From NCBI RefSeq assembly GCF_014646755.1, contig NZ_BMNW01000001.1, forward strand, positions 576,039 through 640,038: a DNA stretch of 64,000 bases. The letters are read 5' to 3'. This document shows positions 51,074 to 59,901 of this stretch, piece after piece. Source of the DNA: Pseudomonas asuensis (lineage in GTDB: Bacteria; Pseudomonadota; Gammaproteobacteria; Pseudomonadales; Pseudomonadaceae). The position numbers were made by a program, and so were the translations under genes. The first letter of the stretch is position 1. The number at the start of each line of letters is the position of its first letter. Under the pieces are notes generated by a model, which saw only the letters and a program-made list of their open reading frames with translations, made no database searches and was not told where the DNA came from.

Positions 51074-52030
51074 TCAGTGCTGAAACCAACCCAACCAGCG
51101 GTCACGCCAGTCGACAGGCTTTCGTTGGCGCAACGGAGCTTCCAGGGCTTTGACGATATGTCTGCCCAGGGCTTGAAAGCTGTAACGCGTCTGCGCGAGA
51201 GTCTGGCCTTCTAAAGCAATACGCTCAGCAAGCCCGGAGTTCTGTCTAAGCAGGGCAAGTTTTTGCCTAAGCTCATCGATTGAGGAGTAAAGGACAATGT
51301 TCTGCATATCAATGAAGCCAAGCGCCTGGTTTTCTATGCTTCCCTGATCGTAAGCGAACAGAACGCACCCGCAGGCCATGGCTTCGAAATTTTTGATCAT
51401 ATATTCGCCCATACCGACGTCAGCGCTTACGAAGAACCTGATGCGGTTTAGCATCTCCCGGTACTCGTCTCCTGACTCAGTACGCGTCACCGTGAGCGAC
51501 TCAACTTTGCCCAGCTCCTCCAAAAACTGTTTACGCCCGCTATAAGCAACGCTTTTAAGGCTTCCAACAAAGCCTAACTCAATGTCTCGGGCTGCCCCTG
51601 TATTCCAGAGACCCGCTGCGTCATACCCTTTGGGGGCAAAGACAGCGTCGATGTTTTCCTGTTGCAAGCGTCGAGTCACCTCAGCGCCCGAGCAAAGTAC
51701 CCTGACCCAAGGCATCCTTTGGTAATAAGCACTGAACTTCCCAGTGTATTTGCAGGGAATATAGTTCTGATAAGCATCGTGTTCCAACTCGACAAGATTC
51801 GGCAGCGTCCGAATGAAGCCTACTTGCTTGAGTTGCTTTTTGAAGCGTAAAAACAGAACGATTCGCTCATAGCGAGCTAACTCGACATGCTCACGGAAGT
51901 AGCGTTTGAGATTGGCTTGTTCGTCATCGTCCAGCCACCGCAGGTCGCAATCACACTGTTCGGCTATGGCTTGATACAGCGCATCCAGAATGACACGCTG
52001 TTCTTTTTGTACCAGCAGTAATACCTTCAT
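51074..52030 (-). CDS. ssg: GT4-like glycosyltransferase, Ssg type
   Basis: A 318-residue protein starting MKVLLLVQKEQRVILDALYQAI, with a C-terminal GT-B nucleotide-binding part (FEAMACGCVLFAYDQGSIENQ and EALRQKL-like helices). The N-terminus matches Ssg proteins of Pseudomonas, putative glycosyltransferases needed for normal LPS and exopolysaccharide. The name is from memory of that family, and the sugar added is unknown. Confidence 0.6.
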   Translation of the reverse strand: MKVLLLVQKEQRVILDALYQAIAEQCDCDLRWLDDDEQANLKRYFREHVELARYERIVLFLRFKKQLKQVGFIRTLPNLVELEHDAYQNYIPCKYTGKFSAYYQRMPWVRVLCSGAEVTRRLQQENIDAVFAPKGYDAAGLWNTGAARDIELGFVGSLKSVAYSGRKQFLEELGKVESLTVTRTESGDEYREMLNRIRFFVSADVGMGEYMIKNFEAMACGCVLFAYDQGSIENQALGFIDMQNIVLYSSIDELRQKLALLRQNSGLAERIALEGQTLAQTRYSFQALGRHIVKALEAPLRQRKPVDWRDRWLGWFQH

Positions 52031-52075
52031 ACTAAAGCGCCGCTCAATGACAGGGGGCGATAAACAGAAAATGCA

Positions 52076-53227
52076 TCATGAGCGTATCGTAGGCAGTTCC
52101 GTATCTTTTAAAAGCTGCCTTATCACAGGCAAACGCCAGAAAGCGGCTCTGGCTGCCTCGTCACTGAAGCGGTCATCCAGCCGCTCTCGCATATGCTGGA
52201 TGCAAGCCCGCTGCTGGCTGGGGCTTAGCCGGGACAAATGCATCAGGCCATTACTCAGCGCCTCGGTATCACGCAGAGGAAACAGCAGGCCGACACCATC
52301 GATAATCTCGCGCGCGCCGCCACAGGCAGTAGCAATAATGGGCACACCTGCTGCCATGGCCTCCAACAGCACCATTCCGAAAGGCTCATGATCAGAGCTC
52401 AGTGCAAACGCATCGAATGCCTTGAAGTAGCATCGCGCATCGGCAACCTGCCCCAAGAATACGACACGATCAGCGATAGCCAGCTCACGCGCCAGGTCCT
52501 TGAGGTCCTCCTCTAGGCGACCCTTGCCTACAATGGCCAGCAAGGCCTGTGCAGGAAGTGAAGGTAGTGCTTGGGCAAAGCCCCTGAGAAGCGTAGCCTG
52601 ATCCTTGTCGGGATGCAGACGCCCTACGTTTCCTATAACCCAGGCATCTTGAGGTAGCTTTAAAACTTCACGAGCCTGTTCGCCATGCAGCAGCTGGCCC
52701 TGTATGGCAGCAACGTCAATGCGGTTATATAACGTTTCGATTTGCTCGGCCGGCCACTTGGGTAGACGCAGCCGTATCTCATCCCGAACAGCATCGGAAA
52801 CCGCCAGAAGGCTCAGTCGCTTGCTCATGGCATTGGCAAATAGCCGTCGCCCTAGGCGGTCATAATCCCCAAAGGCATGATGCACACCAATAACCGGTAG
52901 ATTGGTAGCCAGACAGGCAATCCAGATAGGCTTGAAACGGTGCGCAATGATAAACCGTATGCCTCTGGAGCGGACGATCTCGCGCAACGCACGGATGGCA
53001 CCAAGCTTCAGCCCACGGATATCTTTAGAGCTGTATTCCATGAACAGCACCTCATCCGAGGCGCATTGAGCAGCCACCTCGGCATCGGCAGCGCCCGTCA
53101 GAAAGACAGTCGTAACCCGATAGCCTGTTCCTTTGAACAGGCTTGCATACTGCCGGGCACAGTCCAGGAACGGACCATCATAACCATGACAGAACTGTAG
53201 AACTCTTGGCTCAGCTGATCGAGTCAT
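52076..53227 (-). CDS. wapH: WapH-type GT4 glycosyltransferase
   Basis: GT-B family 4 glycosyltransferase of 383 residues with RVLQFCHGYDGPFLDCARQY at the N-terminus, GNVGRLHPDKDQATLLRGF and EPFGMVLLEAMAAGVPIIAT in the nucleotide-sugar site. In P. aeruginosa WapH adds a core glucose. The start is uncertain among 53239 (GTG), 53233 and 53227; I use 53227, just inside the end of the carbamoyltransferase gene. Confidence 0.75.
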   Translation of the reverse strand: MTRSAEPRVLQFCHGYDGPFLDCARQYASLFKGTGYRVTTVFLTGAADAEVAAQCASDEVLFMEYSSKDIRGLKLGAIRALREIVRSRGIRFIIAHRFKPIWIACLATNLPVIGVHHAFGDYDRLGRRLFANAMSKRLSLLAVSDAVRDEIRLRLPKWPAEQIETLYNRIDVAAIQGQLLHGEQAREVLKLPQDAWVIGNVGRLHPDKDQATLLRGFAQALPSLPAQALLAIVGKGRLEEDLKDLARELAIADRVVFLGQVADARCYFKAFDAFALSSDHEPFGMVLLEAMAAGVPIIATACGGAREIIDGVGLLFPLRDTEALSNGLMHLSRLSPSQQRACIQHMRERLDDRFSDEAARAAFWRLPVIRQLLKDTELPTIRS

Positions 53228-54992
53228 AGGCATCCGCACCGTCTTTGACTACGAGGATGTCTTCCATGATCAAGTATTGCAAATCCGATCCATAGAACAT
53301 GTTGAGCGCGTCAGTAGGCGAGCAAATCATTGGTTCGCCACGACGGTTCAGGGAGGTGTTCAACGAAACACCATTGCCAGTCAGGTTTTCCAACTCCTTC
53401 ATCAAGTCGTACCAACGCGGATTATGTCGACGCTCCAATACCTGAGCGCGAGACGTACCATCCTCATGCACAACCTCACCGACTCGGTTCTTCCACTCGT
53501 CATTCACTTCGAACGTGAACGTCATGAAGGGAGACGGATGATCGACCTTGAGCATCTCGTGAGCAACTGTGTCGAGCATTGAGGGGCAGAAAGGTCTCCA
53601 CCGTTCGCGAAACTTGATCTGCTCATTGATACGGTCGGCCACGCCCGGAACGCTCGGGCAGCCAATGATGGAACGACCGCCCAATGCACGCGGGCCAAAC
53701 TCCATACGGCCCTGGAACCAGGCTACTGGATTACCGTCCACCATGATTTTGGCGATACGCTGGGGAACGTCCTCAAGCTTGCGCCATTTAGGTGCATTGG
53801 GGTGACGCGCACAGGCAGCGATTACGTCTTCGTTACTATAAGACGGCCCGAGGTAGACGTGCTCCATCTTCTCGACCGGCACGCCGCGCTGATGCGATAC
53901 GTAGGCTGCGGCACCGACTGCCGTTCCTGCATCACCGGACGCAGGCTGAACGAACAGCTCCTTGACCTCGGGGCGCGCAATAATTTTCTGGTTGAGCTTG
54001 ACGTTTAAAGCACAACCGCCCGCAAAAGCGATCTTGCCGGTTTCCTTGATGATATCGCCCAGGTAGTAATCCATCATCTCCAGCGCAAGCTTTTCAAAGA
54101 GTGCCTGCATGCTGGCTGCATAATGAATATAGGGATCATCGGCAATATCCCCTTCCCGCTTTGGACCAAGCCACTCGATCAGCTTGGGCGAAAAATAATA
54201 GCCCTTGCCCTTTTCCTTATAGCGTCGGAAGCCGATTACGTTGGCGTAATCGGTATTAATGATCAGCTCGCCGTTCTCGAATTTTGCCAATCTGGAGAAA
54301 TCGTACTTGCTGGCGTCGCCATAGGGCGCCATGCCCATGACCTTGAATTCGCCGTCAAGCATCTCGAAGCCAAGGAATTCAGTAATGGCGCCATAGAGTC
54401 CGCCCAGAGAGTCCGGGTCGTAGAATTCTTTGATCTTATGGATCTTGCCATTCTCGCCATAGCCAAAAAAGGTCGTGGCATATTCGCCCTTGCCATCGAT
54501 ACCCAGAATGGCAGTCTTTTCAGTAAAACCAGAGCAATGGTAAGCGCTTGAAGCGTGAGCCAGATGATGCTCGACCGGTTCGACCCTGATCTTCTTCAGG
54601 TCAAAGCCCAATTGCTGCAGGCACCATTGGATACGCTTGTGATAACGCTTGTAGCGGCGGTTGCCAAACAGAATGGCATCCAGCGCGCGGTCAGGCGCAT
54701 AGGCATAGCGCTTGGCATAGTGCCAGCGGGCTTCACCAAACAGACTGATCGGCGCAAAGGGAATGGCCACAACATCCACGTCCTGAGGCTTGATCCCAGC
54801 CTGCTCCAGGCAGAACTTGGCTGACTCGTAGGGCATGCGGTTCTTGGCATGCTTGTCACGCACGAAGCGCTCTTCTTCAGCCGCTGCAATCAACTTACCG
54901 TCGATATAAAGTGCAGCGGAAGGATCATGGCTCAGGGCGCCGGACAGGCCCAGAATCGTCAATGCCACAGGTTCAACCTCTAGAGTAGTCAT
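53211..54992 (-). CDS. wapO: LPS-core carbamoyltransferase
   Basis: NodU/CmcH-family O-carbamoyltransferase of 593 residues. The N-terminal part begins TILGLSGALSHDPSAAL, HHLAHASSAYHCSGF carries the conserved His residues, and the C-terminal YrdC-unrelated carbamoyl-transfer domain has GRMEFGPRALGGRSI. P. aeruginosa inner-core heptose carries a 7-O-carbamoyl group, and this is the expected enzyme. The ATG at 54992 overlaps the upstream gene by 20 bases; a longer frame to 55103 is unlikely. Confidence 0.82.
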   Translation of the reverse strand: MTTLEVEPVALTILGLSGALSHDPSAALYIDGKLIAAAEEERFVRDKHAKNRMPYESAKFCLEQAGIKPQDVDVVAIPFAPISLFGEARWHYAKRYAYAPDRALDAILFGNRRYKRYHKRIQWCLQQLGFDLKKIRVEPVEHHLAHASSAYHCSGFTEKTAILGIDGKGEYATTFFGYGENGKIHKIKEFYDPDSLGGLYGAITEFLGFEMLDGEFKVMGMAPYGDASKYDFSRLAKFENGELIINTDYANVIGFRRYKEKGKGYYFSPKLIEWLGPKREGDIADDPYIHYAASMQALFEKLALEMMDYYLGDIIKETGKIAFAGGCALNVKLNQKIIARPEVKELFVQPASGDAGTAVGAAAYVSHQRGVPVEKMEHVYLGPSYSNEDVIAACARHPNAPKWRKLEDVPQRIAKIMVDGNPVAWFQGRMEFGPRALGGRSIIGCPSVPGVADRINEQIKFRERWRPFCPSMLDTVAHEMLKVDHPSPFMTFTFEVNDEWKNRVGEVVHEDGTSRAQVLERRHNPRWYDLMKELENLTGNGVSLNTSLNRRGEPMICSPTDALNMFYGSDLQYLIMEDILVVKDGADAYDSIS

Positions 54993-56424
54993 CCCCGCGC
55001 CTAGGCAGGGACGGAATGCGTTCATCAAGCAGCCGGTACAGGGCACTGTCCTTAGGCCAGTTACGTAGAAAGCGCTCACGGTCTCGTGCAAAAGCTTTCT
55101 CAAACTGCTGCTGGCTCGTGTGCTGAGTCATGGCATCCAGGTCGATCAACGACCAGTGATTACCATTCCAAAGCACATTGTTCCCTTTCAGATCACCATG
55201 GCTGATTCGCTCACGAACCAACCCTTCAAACAGAACATCCAGCGCGGCCAAGTCTTGCTCAGGCGGTGCGCTATCTCGGTACGGCTCAAAGCGCGCCAGT
55301 ATATCCTGCCCTGATGCATAATCGGTAATCAGGTAGGCACGACGGCGTAGCCCCAGCCAACGCTTTTCCATTACGCCCAATGGTTTAGGGGTATCGATGC
55401 CTAGAAAGCGAAGGCGATTTCCCTGGATCCAGCTATGCCAGGCACGACTGGGTCGCCAGAAGCGGGTCAGCCAATGCCCGAGACTTTTGATGTTATAGCG
55501 CTTTAGGATATAGGTATTGCCAGCGTGCTCCACACGCGCCACCGTGGCTGCACCACCATCCTTGTAACGATGCCCTTGAGCAATAAAACGATCAGGATCT
55601 GCCAGCAGCGCTTCTACTATAGGCACGCTATCACGCCGGATAGCTACAATGCCTTCACCGGAGCGGCTGACCTTGAACAGGCTGCAGTCTCGCCCTGCCT
55701 TTTCCAGGAAATCCTTTAAGCGCCACGTACGAATACGTGCTGCTTCCTGCTGTATCGTTTCCGGCGTCAGCGCGTGCTCACTGTTGGTTAACAAGTAAGC
55801 CACCAGGAGCTCTTCGATATAAGCATCAAACCGGGCAGGCAATTGACCGAAGAAAACACCCAGGTTTTGCATGGCCTGCTTTTGGGAAAGTGGTCTTCCT
55901 TGTGATTCGGCCCGGATATCTGCCCCATCGATTAGATAGATGCTCTCGCCTTTTTGAAGCAGGTTGTCTAGATGCAGATCATCCTGCCAGAGACCCTTGG
56001 CGTGGAGCTCACCAATGGTTGCCAGGGATGCTTCCAATACTTTTTGCTGTCCTTCTGAAAGAGAAGGCTCTTGGCTAACCTCTCGCCATAAGGACTCAAG
56101 ACTCACCGCCTCAGCCAGAAACTCGAATAGCAGCCAGCCACCCTGCCCTTGTACGAAGCCCTCAGCTAGAATGGCCGGTGTTGTTAGTTGGTTATCAAGC
56201 AGTAAGCGACAACCTTCACACTCACGCGTGTAGTGTCGTTCAGAACGAGTGCCCACAAACAACTTGGCCAGCACCGGCCGCCCCTTCCATCGCGCCTCTC
56301 CTACGTAGCGCTGCCCGGGCAGCACGCGCAGCAGTGACACCAGCGTTAGCACTCCTTCGGGTAACTCAATCTGTGCAGGTAGCGCCGGTGCCCGCCCAGC
56401 CTGGGCCAGCTCACTCAGCCTCAT
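54973..56424 (-). CDS. Tandem kinase-domain LPS-core protein
   Basis: A 483-residue protein with two kinase folds in one chain. The first has GRPVLAKLF (Lys), WQDDLHLDNLL (Asp and Asn) and YLIDGADI. The second (from about residue 265) has TYILKRYN, SHGDLKGNNVLW and SLIDLDAM. Both look catalytically intact. Pseudomonas genomes have a homologue in the same place (PA5006 in PAO1) next to wapQ, wapP and waaP. It probably phosphorylates core sugars, but no function is established. The start overlaps the wapQ stop codon (ATGA). Confidence 0.75.
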   Translation of the reverse strand: MRLSELAQAGRAPALPAQIELPEGVLTLVSLLRVLPGQRYVGEARWKGRPVLAKLFVGTRSERHYTRECEGCRLLLDNQLTTPAILAEGFVQGQGGWLLFEFLAEAVSLESLWREVSQEPSLSEGQQKVLEASLATIGELHAKGLWQDDLHLDNLLQKGESIYLIDGADIRAESQGRPLSQKQAMQNLGVFFGQLPARFDAYIEELLVAYLLTNSEHALTPETIQQEAARIRTWRLKDFLEKAGRDCSLFKVSRSGEGIVAIRRDSVPIVEALLADPDRFIAQGHRYKDGGAATVARVEHAGNTYILKRYNIKSLGHWLTRFWRPSRAWHSWIQGNRLRFLGIDTPKPLGVMEKRWLGLRRRAYLITDYASGQDILARFEPYRDSAPPEQDLAALDVLFEGLVRERISHGDLKGNNVLWNGNHWSLIDLDAMTQHTSQQQFEKAFARDRERFLRNWPKDSALYRLLDERIPSLPRRGDDYSRG

Positions 56425-57176
56425 GACCGCGTTTCCTTATTGCGGCGACGAACACTGAGCTTACGCAGCCAGGCATTAACTTCGTTACCCTCAGGCTCTG
56501 CTTGCAGATAGGCCGCCAGGAATAGCCGGACTTCCGCCTCACTCCAGACCGGTGCCCGCCTTAGAAGGGGTTCCAGATCCTTGATCTTATCCTTGCGCCC
56601 CAATAACACCATGCGTGTTTTTTCAAGATCGATCAGCCGCGTTACAAAACCGCCTTCCTTTTCTTGAAGAAAGATGTGTTTGGGATAAAAACAGCCATGG
56701 ATGCGACCTGTCGCATGTAGAGTCCTGGCAAGAACGCCTATGGCTGCCAGGATGGCATGGCGTGTTCGCTCAGGGAGTTCAGGCCATTGGGCTAGCCAAC
56801 TATCCAGGTCCTGCCACTCATCCAGTGCTCGTGTCAGCAGAATGGCCTGCCGTTCACGTCCTACCTTACGCTCACCATAGAACGCGGCCTCCAGTGCTGG
56901 AATACCCAGCGCGCTGTAGCGCTGGATATTACGAAACTCCCGAGCAAAGGTAGGCTCCCCTAGAGGATGGAGCAGATCATGGGTCAGGTAATTGCTTTGA
57001 CGCTTGAGAAAGTAAGAGGCCTCGTCGAGATCGAGCCGGAAGACTGTACTCCAGCCGCCACGCCCTGTGTTGGGCTCATCGACCGCCTCCAATTGAAGCG
57101 ACCAGAGCGCCTCAAAGCTTGCAAGTTGATGCCGCTCCAGTATGGCGGCATCCTCGGCAGCCAGGAAATCGCTCAT
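56421..57176 (-). CDS. wapQ: InaA-type LPS-core kinase WapQ
   Basis: A 251-residue kinase-fold protein with SYFLKRQSN (N-lobe Lys) and RLIDLEKTR (metal site). The catalytic loop is HGCFYPKHIF; compared with HRDCYICHFL of WaaP in this window, the catalytic Asp is Cys. This loop type is usual in the InaA group. WapQ is a putative core kinase in P. aeruginosa. Coupled to wapP by ATGA. Confidence 0.75.
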   Translation of the reverse strand: MSDFLAAEDAAILERHQLASFEALWSLQLEAVDEPNTGRGGWSTVFRLDLDEASYFLKRQSNYLTHDLLHPLGEPTFAREFRNIQRYSALGIPALEAAFYGERKVGRERQAILLTRALDEWQDLDSWLAQWPELPERTRHAILAAIGVLARTLHATGRIHGCFYPKHIFLQEKEGGFVTRLIDLEKTRMVLLGRKDKIKDLEPLLRRAPVWSEAEVRLFLAAYLQAEPEGNEVNAWLRKLSVRRRNKETRS

Positions 57177-57904
57177 TCGCGCCCCTTGAAATAATTCAAC
57201 ACGTGTACGATTCGCTCCTTGTCGGAGTCTTTTAGTCGCTGGCGACCCTTGTAACGAAGGTAGAACCGCAGCCGTTGTGTACGTGAAAGCTTGTATTTAG
57301 CCACCTTATCCAGGCAGGCCAGATCCTTAATGATGCGCCGCCTAAGCCAGGAGCCGAACCAGAAGGCACCTGCCGGGCAGTCAATGAAATACAGGGTACC
57401 TGCCTGATCGACCAGCAGGTTACGCCACTTCAAATCATTATGAGCGAAATGATGGTCGTGCATCGCACGCGTAGCCCGTGCCAGTTGCAGGCTCAATTGA
57501 TCAACCCAGGCTGGATCACGCAGACGCGGATCATCGTGCTGAGCCATAACGGCCAAGTCATCTGTATGGGGAATCTCCCGGGTAATCATGGCACCCCGTG
57601 CGAATTGTCCTCCCATACGCTCAAGCCCCCAGGCCACTACAGGCGCTGTCGGGATGCCCCACTTGGCAAAACGCTTGAGATTTTGCCATTCAGACTTGAC
57701 GCGTGGGCGGCCCATATAGCGACGCAGCCCCTTGCCTGCTCCGCTATAGCGTTTCACGTAATAACGAATGCCGTCATAGGTGACACGTACAACTTCAGAC
57801 AGCGGATCGCTGGTCAAGTGTTCGCCTTGCAGGGCGAACACCTGCTCAAGGCTGGCAAATTCCTCTATATGCGCTACAGAGGCATCAGTGCGCCATTCGG
57901 CCAT
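57173..57904 (-). CDS. wapP: LPS-core kinase WapP
   Basis: A 243-residue kinase-fold protein with GIRYYVKRYSG (N-lobe Lys), HFAHNDLKWRNLLV (catalytic Asp and Asn) and LYFIDCPAG (metal Asp). In P. aeruginosa WapP is a likely heptose kinase of the inner core. The ATG overlaps the waaP stop codon by one base (TGATG). Confidence 0.82.
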   Translation of the reverse strand: MAEWRTDASVAHIEEFASLEQVFALQGEHLTSDPLSEVVRVTYDGIRYYVKRYSGAGKGLRRYMGRPRVKSEWQNLKRFAKWGIPTAPVVAWGLERMGGQFARGAMITREIPHTDDLAVMAQHDDPRLRDPAWVDQLSLQLARATRAMHDHHFAHNDLKWRNLLVDQAGTLYFIDCPAGAFWFGSWLRRRIIKDLACLDKVAKYKLSRTQRLRFYLRYKGRQRLKDSDKERIVHVLNYFKGRE

Positions 57905-58710
57905 CAGAGCTTGTCTCCGTAACGCTGCTTGCGCTCATAAAGTCTTTCAGCCTTACGTCGCAGGCGTTGCAGCAGCGCAGCCTCTTCACGGAGGATCTGT
58001 CGCAGGGGGCGCTGAAAGTAAACGCGAAGGAATCGTAGAAAATCCCGCCGGGTTAGTCCGATACCCAATGCAGAAAAGTACAGCCCTGCCAAATCCTTAT
58101 CACGCCAACGCCTGGGCACTTGGTCGCGCGTATGTGCCCGATGTAGATCAATGAGTGATAACTTCAGCTTGCCTGGCTCAACCGGTCGATCGGTATGCAG
58201 TAAGAAGTGGCAGATGTAACAGTCACGATGGTTGACCCCTGCGCGATGCATGGTGCCTGTCATTGTGGCCACTTCATTGATCAAGGCCCACTTCGTACGC
58301 GCTACAGGAGGGTTGGCGGCCCAGGTCAGCGTGTAGTCTTCAAGGCTTACGGTAGGTGCCAGCTCCTCTGTGATGATGAAGGAATGCTGTTCGGCAGGGT
58401 TACCCCCCCGCTCGCCAAACGCCACTGCATTCATGGTAGGCACTCCAGCCTCATGAAGACGCTGCAAAGCCTGCCACTCCTGACCTGCGCCCAATACAGG
58501 CTGTTTTAGCTGCAGAAGATTTTTAGCAATCTCCCCCCAGCCAATCCCGCGGTGGATCTTGACGAAATACCCTTTGCCATTGACTTCGGTACGCAGCGTA
58601 CGTCGCCCTTCCAGCTCACGAAACACCTCGCCTTGCAGCGCTTCCACTGCCTCAAAGGCATCGCGATCGGCCCAGAGGGACCGGAACGGCTCTTCAAGCA
58701 TAAGCTTCAC
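57904..58710 (-). CDS. waaP: Heptose I kinase WaaP
   Basis: Phosphorylates heptose I of the inner core; essential in P. aeruginosa. The 268-residue protein has YFVKIHRGIGWGEI (N-lobe Lys), GVNHRDCYICHFLL (catalytic loop) and LIDLHRAHTR, exactly as in E. coli WaaP/RfaP. It overlaps waaG by ATGA. Confidence 0.94.
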   Translation of the reverse strand: MKLMLEEPFRSLWADRDAFEAVEALQGEVFRELEGRRTLRTEVNGKGYFVKIHRGIGWGEIAKNLLQLKQPVLGAGQEWQALQRLHEAGVPTMNAVAFGERGGNPAEQHSFIITEELAPTVSLEDYTLTWAANPPVARTKWALINEVATMTGTMHRAGVNHRDCYICHFLLHTDRPVEPGKLKLSLIDLHRAHTRDQVPRRWRDKDLAGLYFSALGIGLTRRDFLRFLRVYFQRPLRQILREEAALLQRLRRKAERLYERKQRYGDKL

Positions 58711-59828
58711 AGGCGCGGCTCCAGAATCACATCCGCAGCACGCTCGGGCATGCTGTACAGATCAGCGGTATCCGCATAAGCCAAGGCATTGCGGGACCAC
58801 GTAAGGCGTTGCGAGTCATCGCTGAGCATGTCAGCCAACAGGGTATTGAGCTGCTCCTGCTCGAATGGGCTAGGCACTACCCGGCCGCAGTCAGCGTCGC
58901 TAATGTAATGAGCATAGCCACAGACGTCAGTCACCAGCCCAGGCAGACCGGCCACTAACGCTTCCAACAATACCGTTCCGGTGTTTTCGTTGTAAGCAGG
59001 ATGAATCAAGAGATCTGCCCCCAATAGGAAACGGGGGATATCGCTGCGCCCCTTGAGAATATCCACCTGATCAGAAATACCCAGCGCCTTAGTCTGTAAC
59101 AGGAATGGCTTGGGGTCGTCCTGTCCGATAACAATCAGACGCACCCGCTTCTTGAGCGCTCTGGGGAGCGAGGCAACAGCCCTTAGGGAGCGATCCAATC
59201 CTTTTGTCTTGAAGCCCGAGCCAATCTGTACAACCAGCAGTGAGCCTTCATCCAAACTGAACTCCCGACGAAAGTCGGCGCGTATGTCTTGGGCATTTGG
59301 CGGTGCCCGGCGGTCCGCTGCAATGCCAGGGGGGAGCAAATGAAAGCGACTGGCTGGCGTCCCGTAGTGTTTGACAAAGAAGGGCTGCTGAACCTCCGAA
59401 ATCATCAAGACCTGAGTTTTGGACTCAAGTGCAAATACCGCTCGCTCGTACTCGGCGAAATGACGATAGCGACTCCACTTGCGATATAAGGGGTTACGCA
59501 GTGTCTGCGCCTTTTCCTCAAAGCACGGATCGGCCGCGTAGTACACGTCCAGGCCGGGCATTTTATTGAAACCCACAATACGGTCTACCGGGTCCTTGGC
59601 CAGATCGCTTTGGAACCAGGCCGTAAACTTTTCGTTGCGCTTGTGATTGAACAGCGCTCTGGCGGACCCAATGCGCACGTCAAATCCTTCAGGGACAGGA
59701 CCTTCCCAGATTAACGTATAGACACGAATGGAGTGGCCGCGGCGCTGGCACTCCTGGGCAATGCGCATGAAGTCACGCTGAAGCCCCCCGAAGGGAAAGT
59801 ACTTGTAGAGAACAAAAGCAAGACGCAT
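58707..59828 (-). CDS. waaG: Core glycosyltransferase WaaG
   Basis: GT4 glycosyltransferase of 373 residues that adds the first hexose of the outer core. It begins MRLAFVLYKYFPFGGLQRDFMRIA and has GSGFKTKGLDRSL and HPAYNENTGTVLLEALVAGLP in the donor site. Two in-frame ATGs lie at 59834 and 59828; the second matches the usual WaaG N-terminus. Confidence 0.92.
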   Translation of the reverse strand: MRLAFVLYKYFPFGGLQRDFMRIAQECQRRGHSIRVYTLIWEGPVPEGFDVRIGSARALFNHKRNEKFTAWFQSDLAKDPVDRIVGFNKMPGLDVYYAADPCFEEKAQTLRNPLYRKWSRYRHFAEYERAVFALESKTQVLMISEVQQPFFVKHYGTPASRFHLLPPGIAADRRAPPNAQDIRADFRREFSLDEGSLLVVQIGSGFKTKGLDRSLRAVASLPRALKKRVRLIVIGQDDPKPFLLQTKALGISDQVDILKGRSDIPRFLLGADLLIHPAYNENTGTVLLEALVAGLPGLVTDVCGYAHYISDADCGRVVPSPFEQEQLNTLLADMLSDDSQRLTWSRNALAYADTADLYSMPERAADVILEPRL

Positions 59829-59901
59829 CAACATATGCCCATAAAAAATAACGGATCACCGTGAAGGGTGACGACAATCAGACCTGTCAAACCATGATAA
59901 C

